Shown here: piece by piece, positions 11,523 to 21,853 of the stretch
How positions within the stretch are numbered: the first letter of the stretch is position 1
Layout of the letters: every line of letters starts with the position of its first letter
Source: Paraphysomonas bandaiensis
Taxonomy: Eukaryota; Chrysophyceae
NCBI GenBank assembly: GCA_965644295.1
Contig: CBFFRP010000449.1
Location: 1-60,380 of the forward strand
Direction of reading: 5' to 3'
DNA: 60,380 nt
The notes under the pieces: generated by a model
What the model saw: the letters and a program-made list of their open reading frames with translations, nothing else
Database searches by the model: none
What the model was told of the DNA's origin: nothing
Position numbers and translations under genes: made by a program

Positions 11523-13189
11523 AATTTGTATCTAATGTAGGTAGTAATAAAAATTACGAACTTTGATATTTCGGGTGTATTTTTTTCAATGATTTTCAAT
11601 CTGTTCAAGCAATTTTCACTATCCGTTCAGAAGAGATCGCTTAAGTTTGGCTTTTGAGCTATTAGAGATGGTATAACCCTGTGTAATTAGCTGGTATTGG
11701 CTAGGCGTTTAAGAATCAGTAATTTAGCGTTTCAGTTTAACAAACTAGTGAGTAACACATTAACACTGATATCCTTCTATTTAACGCTATAAAAGCAGTA
11801 GTGAATTTCTGATTTTCAGTAATAGGCATATAAGAGTCAGAACTAATGTAACAAAACAATTTAACTAACTAGTACTTAGCTCTGATATCCTACTATTTTG
11901 CGCTACGAAGCTGCATGTGCGTCGCCGTAAGCATCAAGGTGCAACCACTTTCGCACTATATCCTTGTGATGAACTTGCCCAGATGCTCGACTTCGGCAGG
12001 CAACCCAATACCCCGATGATGCCCTTGAGGTGGGCCAATTCCAGGATGCCTATTTATTCGTCAGGGTCCAAATACGTCTACACAAGTGACACTTATATTA
12101 GTGTCCCTTGTAGCATGCAAGCATTTGCCTATGAGTATGAGTGGGGAGAACAATATCTGCTGGCCCTATATGCGGCTCACGTTAGTTTCTTGGAGAAATT
12201 ACTCCGGTACGTATGTACGAAAAGGTGTGAGTCCGACTTTGTTAAGGGAGCGGACAATGATAATATAACCCTGTGTTATGAACGGGTAACTACTTTCAAG
12301 AAGTATGAGACATTTTTCACTTCTTTCAATTAAAGGAGTTACTATGTGGCTATGAGTTCGACGCTATTGCATCAGCTTGAACGCACATTTAAAAAATCGC
12401 TTTGAAAAAAGGAAATTAATTGCACATATTCCACGCTACTAAATTTAATACTGACGACGATAAGAGTATGTAGCGGTGAAAACGTAACTCAGTAGTAATA
12501 AAAATGGTTGTGATATTCTCGGAAGAGTTGTAGTAAATAATGTTGAAAAAGAAAGTTTAATAACATTGAGCTTTTTCAAATACCACGAATGTCATACCTG
12601 ATGCGTCCATCTCTCAGAATCTCAGGAAGAGAGCAAGAGAAACGTTAATGAGTGACATCTGCTGACTTTAAGAGTTTTTAATTCTCACAGTAACAGCTCT
12701 ACAAAGATTAAACTTCAAAACGTCCAATCTTCGGTATCACTTTAGAGAATTCACTCTCTCAGACCACTGTATACGATGGAGTTCAAACATACTTACACGC
12801 ATTGTGCTACATGCAATGGGCTATGAGTAAGCAGAGTGTCACCTGTTAACTCTTAAGACGGTATATGTCTGTATTGAAATGAACATTTTAGCCGCAACAT
12901 TACGAATCCTGTTGTTGCAATCTTTTCAGCGACTAAAAATGAATCACTTTTATTCTTTGTAGTAAATAACTACGCGTATAGTTGATGCAGTGTGTACTTG
13001 TATCACAAATCTCAATTGTTTATGACAGCAATATCTTTTGGACCTTGGATGTCTACTCTACTATTCCGAGAGCATTCAAGAGCTACAGAGCCAGGTACAC
13101 CACTATCAGTTCAATTTCGCATTGAATTTTTCCATCCATAACAGATTTTTCATCGCAAATTAATGCCGTTAGAAAAACGCACTTTTACG
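11523..13189. other. Intergenic stretch with one full dispersed repeat
   Basis: After the Pol kappa stop there are poly(A)-signal-like AATAAA/AATTAC stretches and then the repeat at 11685-12263. An ORF at 11917-12333 starts within the repeat and is not a credible host gene. From 12340 to 13180 the sequence is AT-rich and I see nothing convincing. Confidence 0.6.
11685..12263 (+). mobile_element. Dispersed repeat, copy A, with 13-bp target-site duplication
   Basis: The 13-mer TATAACCCTGTGT occurs exactly at 11672-11684 and 12264-12276 and brackets this 579-bp unit. The interior matches copies B, C and D through blocks such as TAGTACTTAGCTCTGATATCCTACTAT, CGCCGTAAGCATCAAGGTGC, GGGCCAATTCCAGGATGCC, TTTATTCGTCAGGGTCC and GAGTCCGACTTTGTTAAGGGA. 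The first about 120 bp of the element is present twice in tandem (about 11700-11790 and 11800-11910). The flanking duplication shows insertion as a unit. No transposase or reverse transcriptase is present, so it is non-autonomous. There is no poly(A) tail and there are no terminal inverted repeats that I can see. Confidence 0.82.
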
Positions 13190-13558
13190 TTATGTAGATT
13201 CAACCATTGCTTTGAGAGAAACGCTTTGCTTTGTCATTGATCCGACCAAGTGTGGGGCGGGGGAAGGCTCCATTTCTACAGCAGCATCGTGCTGCTTGTT
13301 TGACCTATATCTACTGTAGATTTCTCTCATTAGTGTTAAAGAAGGCTTCGTCTCCCGCGTTGTCAGATCTTTTTTTATGATGTGTGAGTTTTTAAGATAC
13401 AGTTCAGCATCGGAATCATTCATTTCGCCGTCACAATCTAATACTAAACTGACTGTTTTCATAAATAGTACCATACGTCCGCATACAATAGGTAATAGGA
13501 TATAGTTTAATAAAGGGATTAATTGTGCCAGACTCAATTGTAAATAAGTATGCATCAT
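13190..13558 (-). CDS. Hypothetical small protein (uncertain)
   Basis: This is an uninterrupted 122-codon frame with an ATG at 13558. The N terminus is hydrophobic (about residues 5-32, possibly one membrane segment) and is followed by a charged, Ser/Thr-rich tail. I do not recognise a family. It lies 262 bp downstream of the HPP gene on the same strand and could be a separate gene or a chance frame. Confidence 0.25.
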   Translation of the reverse strand: MMHTYLQLSLAQLIPLLNYILLPIVCGRMVLFMKTVSLVLDCDGEMNDSDAELYLKNSHIIKKDLTTRETKPSLTLMREIYSRYRSNKQHDAAVEMEPSPAPHLVGSMTKQSVSLKAMVEST

Positions 13559-13819
13559 AAATAGTACTCGCTATTACGTCCTTGTTTTATGTAGAAAGTA
13601 GAAAGAATAAGCACTTACTAAATTGAAGGCATATTTAGGTTTCCATTAACTTTTAGAACAAATAAAATAATATATGCTGTCATCATACGCAATCAAGATC
13701 AACTAACACACCAACATGGAAATTAAGTTCACATCATATAATTATCATTGCACAGTGCTTTTCTCCACTGTACGTGGTATCGATAGAAAATACGATACGC
13801 ATACGAGTTATTGCGGATT

Positions 13820-14563
13820 CTATAGCCAATACTGTGGATACTGTCTGTTTTTGTGAAGATTGTTATACAAGGCACCCACAGCAACCAGGATCGATGATCC
13901 AACTGCCGTCGGTACCAAGAAGTAGAACCCAAGAGAGCTAATATGAGCAGACCCGACTGCAGCAAGCAGTGCAGTTCCACCAGCAGGTGGGTGGACCGTT
14001 CGAGTTGCCATCATCATCATTGTGGCTAAACTCACTGCAACCGGGCCAGCGATGAAAGGCATATCTAATGGTATAAATTGATTCGCACAGATACCACAAA
14101 ACGCAGATAACACATGCCCTCCAATCACATTACGGGGCTGAGAAAATGGTGCAATAGGGGCACCAAATATCAAAACACTCGACGCTCCAAATGACCCAAC
14201 GATCATAGTCGCATCTATCGTTGCAATTCCAAAATGCAAGAGTGACAAAGTGCCAATTCCAATGAAAGATCCAACACCAGCTATCGCAACTTCAGTTGGA
14301 GTGGCACTGGGAGAAGATTTCCCTTCAATTCCATTAAACTTGTTAAAATATATTTCTAATTCACTCTGTGATGGAGGAGTGAGATCATTTAGTGGTTTAA
14401 CTTTTCTGTTCTCTTCAGTTGATTGAGATGAAAACCACAATCGAGATGATACAGCAGATACTAGTGTGTGTCTCTTTGTATGATGGAGACTATTCAGGCA
14501 ACGTGTGGTAGTCCATTGATGCCGTGAATGGTTTCGTAAACATGTAGAGAACTGTAGCCACAT
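13820..14563 (-). CDS. HPP-family integral membrane protein with N-terminal presequence
   Basis: This intronless gene encodes 247 residues. After about 100 residues of N-terminal extension (basic and Ser/Thr-rich at first) come four hydrophobic segments (about 92-112, 118-140, 150-180 and 200-225). The family signature HPPAGGTAL is present, as is the upstream conserved APFSQPRNVIGGHV. HPP proteins include a plant and cyanobacterial group implicated in nitrite transport across the chloroplast envelope. The Arg/Ser/His-rich, acid-poor start looks like an organelle-targeting peptide, so a plastid or mitochondrial inner-membrane location is inferred. It diverges from the FGGY kinase gene, with a tRNA-Pro between them. 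Confidence 0.9.
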   Translation of the reverse strand: MWLQFSTCLRNHSRHQWTTTRCLNSLHHTKRHTLVSAVSSRLWFSSQSTEENRKVKPLNDLTPPSQSELEIYFNKFNGIEGKSSPSATPTEVAIAGVGSFIGIGTLSLLHFGIATIDATMIVGSFGASSVLIFGAPIAPFSQPRNVIGGHVLSAFCGICANQFIPLDMPFIAGPVAVSLATMMMMATRTVHPPAGGTALLAAVGSAHISSLGFYFLVPTAVGSSILVAVGALYNNLHKNRQYPQYWL

Positions 14564-14747
14564 TTGATATATATAAACACACTCTGTTAATTATATCCTC
14601 AGTCTCATATACAACACTCACTATGAAGAGGTGTAACATATGATTCTTCCAGCAGTGCCATAGAGCAGCAGTGTAATCCCTATACAAATACACTTCTGTT
14701 ATGTTCACCTTTATAAATCCTATTTTTTTTCAATTCAGTAGTCGTAC

Positions 14748-14819
14748 GGGAAAGTGGTCTAGGGGTATGATTCTCGCTTCGGGTGCGAGAGGTCCCGGGT
14801 TCGATTCCCGGCTTTCCCC
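14748..14819 (+). tRNA. tRNA-Pro (anticodon CGG)
   Basis: The acceptor stem GGGAAAG (14748-14754) pairs with CTTTCCC (14812-14818), with discriminator C, as is usual for eukaryotic tRNA-Pro. Box A (TGGTCTAGGGGTATG) and box B (GGTTCGATTCC) are intact. The anticodon arm CTCGC-TTCGGGT-GCGAG gives anticodon CGG. There is no intron. It lies between the divergent HPP and FGGY kinase genes. Confidence 0.96.
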
Positions 14820-15102
14820 GTACTGTTTTATCTGCTGTATACTCTATATACACAAAATCCTACATATATATGACCATTGTGTATGTTTTTCTCGTAAATC
14901 AAGCAAAAAAACACAAGACTTTTAGTTATAGTCTAGTTTTTTATTACACAAACAACGAAAAAGGCAGTTTTTTTTGCCTGACCGTTCCCCCAGAGTATAT
15001 TCCCACAAACAGATATCATAACGAGCCAGATATCAGAACTTAAAGTAATGTTCTCAGTGCAGCCACTCAATTAATACTCCAGGAAGAGCATAAATTCTTG
15101 AT

Positions 15103-16818
15103 TTGAAGAGGTTTATTTCTATCCTGATGCTTCATGATCTCAGTGGGGTTGGGCTACTGGCAACCTCACTGGCATTATGGAAGCTATACAACATATATAT
15201 ATATAGAAATAGATTACCACTGTACCGAGACGTTATCATAGCAGTTGACATTGGTTCATCATCAATCAAATGTGCAGCTTTTCATAAATATAAAGAGAAG
15301 TATCAATTAATTCCTAATTCAGAGATAAAAGAGACATTTCCAGTTGTGTCAAATGGTGTGGCTAATGCACAGGTTATTTCCACTAAAACTGAGTTCATTT
15401 TATCGCAATGTATATCGCTTTTAAAATATAAAGTTGCAAATATTGTAGCCTTAGGTATATCTACCTTTGCCATGAGTTTAGTAGGTGTGGATAAATTTGG
15501 AACCCCAGTAACTGACGTGTACACCTATGCCGGGAAGGTCGGCGAGAGAAACGGTGAATTGGAACAACAGAGTGAGCTGTTTTCATTACAACATTATAAA
15601 GAAACTGGGACAGTTCTTCACCATCCATGTTATGCTTCCACTCAGTTGAAATATCGAGCATCATCAGTCGAAGTATACAAGTGGCAAACTTTGAGTAGTT
15701 TCTTGATTGGTAGTTGGACAGGTCAAGGCTACAATTGCCCTGTTTCTCTGTCGGAAGCGTCATGGATGGGCTTACTAAACATTCACACCATGAAGTGGAA
15801 CCCATCTACCTTGGCCTATATTGGTATTGACGCAAGCCGTCTTCCCTCATTGAGCATCGATAATTCACCACTTCGCTTTTCCGAGGAGTGGATTTCCTCC
15901 CATCCACTCTGGAGTGTTCTGAAAGACACACGAATTTATCTTGGCATAGCTGATGGAATGGCTGCTTCTTTAGCCTCCAAGTGCGACACCGCGAGTGACA
16001 AACAGAGTGTGTATGCTACAGGGTCAGTTGCTATTACAATCGGCACATCTGCAGCTGCACGAACTGTCGTCTCGGCATCGGAATCTGTTCTTTCCGCCTG
16101 TGAACCCAACGCTGGCTTGTGGGTGTATCGTATGAGTTCTCAGAGTGTCCTTATTGGTGGAGCTCTCACTGATGGGGGTTCACTTGTTGACTGGTTATCC
16201 TCCTATGTCGGACTAAATAGAATCCAAACTCTTACTGAGGAGTTGGAGTCCCAGTATCTGGCGAATAAGAGATGTGGACGACCGGGATGGAGTGGGTTAC
16301 TGGATAGCGCTGGATATCCAATGGTGCTACCCTTCTGGTCAGGTGAACGTTCTACTGGGTGGCGTGAAGATGCTCGTGGTGTTTTATACGGATTGTCTCA
16401 TGCCACAACACCCGCTTTGATGCTCTTGGGGTTAATGACTGGGATCATTGTCCGCCTTGAGGAGGTGGTCTCTCGGATGAGACAGGTCGTTAATGGCATT
16501 GAGTGCATCGTCGCAAGCGGTGCGGTGTTGGAACGACATGGGGTATGGAGGCAGCTGCTGGCTGATATTTGCTTTTTACCGGTACTGACCTTACGTCAAA
16601 AAGATGGGGAGAGAACACTCTGTGGAGTGGTAGAGCATATACGACAATCTACCTCATCAGTTGATGAATTTGCGTCGAATGAGTGTCCTCCAAAAAGCAA
16701 TTGGGATTTTGTTAACAGTGAAACTGAAAATACTCACACTCCAGAACCATTTGGCAATCCCCAAAAACAAGTAGTGGAGAGATTGAAAGCGTTGTATATT
16801 CAAGATATTAAATCTTGA
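15103..16818 (+). CDS. FGGY-family carbohydrate kinase (gluconokinase/xylulokinase-like)
   Basis: One exon encodes 571 residues. FGGY kinases phosphorylate sugars or polyols using ATP. The N-terminal nucleotide-binding motif is VIIAVDIGSSSIKCAAF (about 44-60). The middle holds the substrate-lobe features GISTFAMSLVGVD and GIADGMAASLASKCD. The second ATPase-fold half has GSVAITIGTSAAART and the family stretch LPFWSGERSTGWREDARG (about 408-425), which is closest in character to gluconokinases. A hydrophobic segment before the domain (about 8-30) may anchor it in a membrane or act as a signal. The C-terminal 40 residues are polar and not conserved. The substrate cannot be fixed from sequence. 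Confidence 0.85.
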   Translation: MKRFISILMLHDLSGVGLLATSLALWKLYNIYIYRNRLPLYRDVIIAVDIGSSSIKCAAFHKYKEKYQLIPNSEIKETFPVVSNGVANAQVISTKTEFILSQCISLLKYKVANIVALGISTFAMSLVGVDKFGTPVTDVYTYAGKVGERNGELEQQSELFSLQHYKETGTVLHHPCYASTQLKYRASSVEVYKWQTLSSFLIGSWTGQGYNCPVSLSEASWMGLLNIHTMKWNPSTLAYIGIDASRLPSLSIDNSPLRFSEEWISSHPLWSVLKDTRIYLGIADGMAASLASKCDTASDKQSVYATGSVAITIGTSAAARTVVSASESVLSACEPNAGLWVYRMSSQSVLIGGALTDGGSLVDWLSSYVGLNRIQTLTEELESQYLANKRCGRPGWSGLLDSAGYPMVLPFWSGERSTGWREDARGVLYGLSHATTPALMLLGLMTGIIVRLEEVVSRMRQVVNGIECIVASGAVLERHGVWRQLLADICFLPVLTLRQKDGERTLCGVVEHIRQSTSSVDEFASNECPPKSNWDFVNSETENTHTPEPFGNPQKQVVERLKALYIQDIKS

Positions 16819-16985
16819 TGGTTTGACAGTTGATTTCGAGTTTTTACTGTGTGATGATTGTATTATTTGAGAGAAGGTTTCGATAATTATAAATATAATA
16901 TCGTTTGGATAATTACCAAAGTCTTATTATTATTTGAGGTCACTTTTGGTAGTTATCTATAGTACAGTGTTTTAGTTTGTCATTA

Positions 16986-17666
16986 TTATAAGGGATCCAG
17001 TTTGTCACGGTGTTTGAAAATGATATTCTCATGGATATGTGCAACATCATTTGGGACATTGAAGGAGAAGCTGCCCGAGGAGCTTACTTCTTCTGCAACC
17101 CCCGCCACACTTTGCGAAGACCGGTGCTCCTCCGCTGTCCTCCCCCGTTGAGTCTGTTGGCTCAATAACGCCTGCAGCCAATCTATTTGCTGCTGTACGG
17201 ATTCCAATATGCGGTCGGACCTCCTACTATGTGACCTCCCGATCCTATCCTCACGAGACCTGCGGCTACCCGATCTGCTGTCCCTACTTCTTCGGGACCT
17301 GCAGCTATCACAGCTCCGCGATCTCCCCCAATCTCTCCACCGATCGGATTGCCCCCGAAAACTGCCCGAGCAGCTGCGGGAACGATCCTAGGTGTCCCTA
17401 CCCCTTCGTATTCGGGCCACTTGAGACTGCAGTTTCCTCTGACGGACCTGCCTCAGATGCTGCACAGATTTATCCAAATGATTTTGTTTGGCCGCATCCT
17501 CCGAACTAGATCCATCTGGGATCTCCAAGCCCTCCTCATCGACCCTATCCCTATAGGGATCACTCGATTATTCTTCCTCCGCAGTTTCCTGCCTACGAAG
17601 TTTCCGATTAGAGTCAAATTCCTCCCCTTCCATTGCATTTGAGGTTATCGTTCCTTCCGAGGCCAT
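16986..17666 (-). pseudogene. Decayed RS-rich, gag-like reading frame with two in-frame stops
   Basis: Read on the minus strand from the ATG at 17666, one frame of 227 codons runs to TAA at 16986 and is broken by TAA after about 32 codons and TAG after about 92. The frame encodes an acidic N-terminal part, a basic Arg/Ser-rich stretch (SRSC, RSRRSRDSRSGSRRSR-type runs) and a coiled segment (ILESVQQQIDWLQALLSQQ). Composition is much more GC-rich than the flanks. That looks like a dead retroelement gag or an SR-like gene fragment. Other genes here end normally with TAA and TAG, so stop reassignment is not a good explanation. No pol domain or LTR is visible nearby. Confidence 0.55.
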
Positions 17667-18006
17667 CTATCCCTCTTTTTCAAGTGCACTCCTAGTTCTC
17701 GTTGTACGTTTCGACATAAGCGTGATTAATAATAGCGCAAAGAATCATAGATGCATAGACTCGAATGAAACTACTGTAACTAGACTACGCTATCCTTCCA
17801 GTTACTCTTCCAAACTATTCGATTAGGGTTAGTGTTTGACGTAGTTGATTGCATGCCTAGAAAATGCCAAGCTGTGATAGATGCTCAAGATATTAAGTTG
17901 TTTTTTTCGCAGAAATCTAAAAATCAAGGTTTTGACACTTCATTTATTAAATTTTCACCAATTTTTTATCTAAAGAGCTCGTTCAAAAGTAGATGCATAT
18001 ACACAG

Positions 18007-18092
18007 TATGTATGTATGTATGTATGTATGTATGTATGTATGTATGTATGTATGTATGTATGTACGTTTATATATGTATATGTATGTATGTA
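18007..18092. repeat. (TATG)n microsatellite
   Basis: About fourteen GTAT/TATG units are followed by an interrupted tail (TATATGTATATGTATG). The motif is the reverse complement of the TACA repeat that forms the much larger array at 57679-58479. Confidence 0.92.
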
Positions 18093-18171
18093 TGCTTGTG
18101 TGTATGTTGTGAGTTAGGGTCATTGTATGTGTTGGGTAATTATATCTTTAGCTCTCTACACAACAATAACA

Positions 18172-20218
18172 ATGAGCTCTAACGGAACCACATCTACCAA
18201 CCGCAAGGTACCCCCTTCACCCCCTTCAGACTATCATTAAATATATATTCATAGGCATGGCCTGCTTCTATCCAATCAAATATAAGTATCCTCACGGATG
18301 ACGAACAACAACTAGTTGATCTCCTTATAGACAACGGACAAGAGCATTTATTCTCACAATGGGCACCTCCAGGTCAAGATGATGATCGTAAACATGATTT
18401 TTTCCGTCAGATTAGTGCTCTACATAGCAGTTATCTTCCAGAGCAAGGCGGTCTCACTGCATATATACGAAATGCAAGACAACTTCTCACTAATTCGAAG
18501 AATGGTGTCAACCCCTTGACAGGTTGAATATATGCTGTGTGTAGTTTTAGCGTTCAACTGTTGTTTCCATAGGTTGGCGCCCAGAAGTTCCCACTGGTAT
18601 TTCCATTGAACCCATATCCTCGAAGTATAGCGTGTATGATTCACTTGGGAAAGCTGAAATAGGTCGAGTGGGATTCGTTTTAGTAGCTGGGGGACTTGGA
18701 GAAAGGCTTGGGTACAATGGAATCAAAATCGAGCTCCCACCAGAGATGACAACTGGTACCAGTTATATTGAGTATTACTGTCAGCAGATATTGGCCATAC
18801 AGGGCAGATACTGCTGTGACGGGGGTAATAAAAGCGAGATACCACTTGCGATAATGGTGTCAGATGATACTGAAGAAAAGACACGACTTCTGTTAGCTGA
18901 AAACAGTAACTTTGGTTTATCAACCAATCAAATCACCATCATGAAACAGGAAAAAGTGGCTGCGCTGATGGACAATGATGCACGCATTGCTCTAGAGAAT
19001 GGCGATCCTTACACTGTTTGTTCCAAACCTCATGGACATGGAGATGTGCATGCGCTTATGCACCGGACAGGTACTGCACAAAGGTGGTTCTCTAGGGGCG
19101 TGAAATGGTGCTTCTTTTTTCAGGACACCAATGGCCTGGCGTTGAACACACTGAGTGCAATGCTGGGGGTGAGCATGGACCATTCGCTGGATGTCAACTC
19201 ACGAACAGTTCCACGCTATGCCAAACAGGCAGTGGGTGCGATAGTGAGGCTTATCAATGATTTAACTATGGATGAAATAACAGTGAATGTCGAGTACAAT
19301 CAGTTGGATCCATTGCTTCGCGCGACGATATCCCCTGATGGTGATGTTAACGATCCAAATACTGGGCGCAGTATATATCCTGGTAATATAAACCAGCTTC
19401 TTTTCCGATTAGACTCCTATGTCGAAGTGCTTCAACGTACACACGGTGTGATGGGTGAGTTCGTTAACCCCAAATATGCAGATACCTCTAAAACGACGTT
19501 CAAGAAGCCGACGAGGCTAGAATGTATGATGCAAGACTACCCTAAGGTGCTAGGGAAGGGAGCTCGAGTAGGGTTTACGGACAGTCCTGGCTGGTGTTGT
19601 TATAGCCCTGTGAAGAACAACACCAAGGATGCTGCTGAATCAGTGGCAAAGGGTGTGCCTGCTGGGTGTGCTATGACAGGAGAGAGCGATCAATACAACA
19701 TGTGGGTAAATATGCTCCGACTTATGGGGTCCACTATTGAAAGCGCCCCATCGATTACTGTCAAGGGTATTACATGCTCACTAGCTCCTCAGATAGTGTT
19801 CCATCCATCTTTTGCAGTTTTTCCGAGCGAGCTTCAAGGGCGAATTGCGTCTCCTGAGAATGTGGTCATCTCAAAGCGGTCTACCCTTATTGTAGAAGGA
19901 AATGTACTTATTGAGAGTCTAAACTTAGATGGAGCACTTAGAATATGCAATCAGTCAGACAGATTGCTGACAATCAGCTTAGATTGCCACACCCCTATCA
20001 GAAACTCTGGTCACGTAGTTGTTGTTGATGACAGTTGTGATGCCAACGAATCAGAAGTCATTCAGATGAGAGGATACAAAATCGTCAAACTTGAACAATG
20101 CTTTATTCATGTACCTGAGAATGCCTCTGGGAATATGGTATTTACGCATGAGTGTTTGAGAAGTCCCTCGAAGAGTAATGTGAAAGCGATTACAATGAGG
20201 TTTTGCGGAAATAATTAG
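18172..20218 (+). CDS. USP: UDP-sugar pyrophosphorylase
   Basis: Exons 18172-18207, 18255-18522 and 18573-20218 join across 47- and 50-nt introns to give 649 residues. USP makes UDP-sugars from UTP and diverse sugar-1-phosphates. The N-terminal part carries the family pattern QEHLFSQWAPPGQDDDRK and YIRNARQLLTNSKNGVNPLTG, followed by WRPEVPTG. The nucleotide-binding loop is VAGGLGERLGYNGIK, and the core has SKPHGHGDVHALMHRTG, FQDTNGLA and the later FVNPKYADTSKTTFKKPTRL. A beta-helix-like C terminus follows. The length is near plant USP (about 610-620). The match to USP is clearer than to ordinary UGPase. It is probably cytosolic, as no targeting signal is evident. Confidence 0.93.
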
Positions 20219-20968
20219 ATTTCGTAGAATCAGTAAGTGTGTATTCGCATTGGATGAACGAAATAATTGTTGTAGTACCACGAAGTTTATGATCGATCTG
20301 TGCGTGTATATCTTACAATCACTATCGTGATAGAAATTTATTGAATATAAGGAATAGAATGATGATACAAAGTATTATATTGGAATGGCCTAATATCACA
20401 CCTATAAATTACTAAATTTGTATAATTCAAAGAGAAGAAGAAATATTAGTAGTAATTGACCTATGATAAATGCATCTTCTTATTTGTATATATCAAATTA
20501 TATGATAATCGACTTTGGTATAAAGGTAAATGTTTCGTACACCGATGTCAGAGTCGTCTTTATGACCCATACTTCATGGGATAATTATTACAATAAACTT
20601 CACCTGGTGGTCATTTTATAAAGCTTTGTATGGTATTATATTATCCCCATTTTTTTTGACCTGATTTGGGTTCAACAGAAGCTCACTTCTATCTTTATTA
20701 TGATATTGACAGTCATAATATATGCTTAGTCTGTAGCCTATTGGATTTAGATTTTAGTTAAATCCCGTAATTTTGGTGTTTTGCGCATGTTTGAAATTTT
20801 GATCTGATTATGTTAATAATGCACACATATAACTCCCAGTTAGTTTAGAAGATAATTTCTTTCATTGTTATTAACTTGATTATTAACTACCAGTTGTCAT
20901 CATCATTTCCAATATTTTCAACACACTTTCAACATTTTTTCAGAATTAATACATACGGGATGTATTAT

Positions 20969-21172
20969 TCAACCTAGAGGCGTGAAGATGGGCTCCTCAA
21001 AATCACTTTCTTCGTCATCAGAATCGCCAGTATCTTCTTCGTCTGAAGATAAAAATGGTCGTTTTTCCAAGGAACTTGGAAGATCTGATGATGTATCTGG
21101 AGTTCTGTCAACAACCTCGTTGATCAGCTCTTCTTCTTCCGCAGACTGTGACAACTGACTGGGGGATTCCAT
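20969..21172 (-). CDS. Small acidic hypothetical protein
   Basis: A 67-codon frame with very acidic, Ser-rich content (SSDEEDTGDSDDEESDFEEP) ends in FTPLG. The composition is unusual for a chance frame in AT-rich DNA, and upstream codons stay open to a possible AG acceptor. It may therefore be a short gene or the last exon of one. I recognise no family. Confidence 0.35.
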   Translation of the reverse strand: MESPSQLSQSAEEEELINEVVDRTPDTSSDLPSSLEKRPFLSSDEEDTGDSDDEESDFEEPIFTPLG

Positions 21173-21271
21173 GAGTATTAAGCTATAACTAGAATATATA
21201 TGATATATAAGCTACACTCCTTCAAGCAGCTTATAATAATGTATACTTCTTATTGATGTTGGTAGGTGTGT

Positions 21272-21495
21272 TTAGATGCTCTCGGAGCCAGTAATATTTC
21301 CTATGGTGGGGAGCAAGTATCTTGGACAGGCAGAATCTTTCAGCTACGATATATCGAACGAACTGCAAATCCTTTCAAGATGCGTTTTGGTTTCGTAACC
21401 AATCATTTGAGTATGTTGTTTAGTTGTCATATCTGTGCATTGTAATTGATATAAATATAAGTGACACTGATAACCCCCCAGACGGCAAGATTTCA
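21272..21495 (+). other. Possible orphan coding exons
   Basis: From an acceptor-like GTGTTTAG at about 21271, a frame reads ALGASNISYGGEQVSWTGR and then FGFVTNHL. A GTATGT...CCCCAG intron of about 66 nt joins it to NGKIS and a TGA near 21497. The sequence looks protein-like, but I find no start codon or upstream exon and no family. It may be a gene remnant. Confidence 0.25.
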
Positions 21496-21734
21496 TGACG
21501 TTTGGTTAGAAGGGAACTTGAAGAAATATATGGATATTCTGTTCAGAGAACGAAGCAGAGATTATTCCTGTTTATGCTACTTGAGCGGTGGAGTTCTGTC
21601 TATGCTACTATGAAATATCTCTTGTTGTATACTCTAACTCTGCTTTTACCTGATCTATGCTGCGTTGGTTTCACTTTTTACCTGCTGTGTGACTTCATTG
21701 TTCTTTAATGCGTTCTTATATGTGAGTACATTTT

Positions 21735-21853
21735 ATGACTAGGTTTATAACTAAAAATGACTAGGTTGAATCATTTATTACTTTGACTAGGTTATTCAAC
21801 CAAAAATAGTGTGACTAGGTAATTCAACCAATTTGACTAGGTTGAATAATATT
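21735..21853. repeat. Cluster of TGACTAGGT(TGAAT) motifs
   Basis: TGACTAGGT occurs five times within about 120 bp. It is mostly followed by TTGAAT or TATTCAACC, so that half-sites also form short inverted pairs (GGTTGAAT and ATTCAACC). Confidence 0.75.

Larger units (their letters stand above)
16819..18171. other. Intergenic stretch between FGGY kinase and USP
   Basis: Besides the decayed frame at 16986-17666 and the TATG microsatellite near 18007-18092, I see only AT-rich spacer. The USP promoter should lie in the last few hundred bases, which include the microsatellite. Confidence 0.5.

Noticed and set aside
11917-12333. 138-codon ORF beginning in dispersed repeat copy A
   Set aside because: It runs from the mobile repeat into unique flank. 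The shared peptide segment is treated as an element property, not a host gene.
16986-17666. Reassigned UAA/UAG codons as the explanation for the interrupted RS-rich frame
   Set aside because: Pol kappa, HPP, AMPK beta and the giant gene all end at TAA or TAG in the expected place, so the standard code holds.
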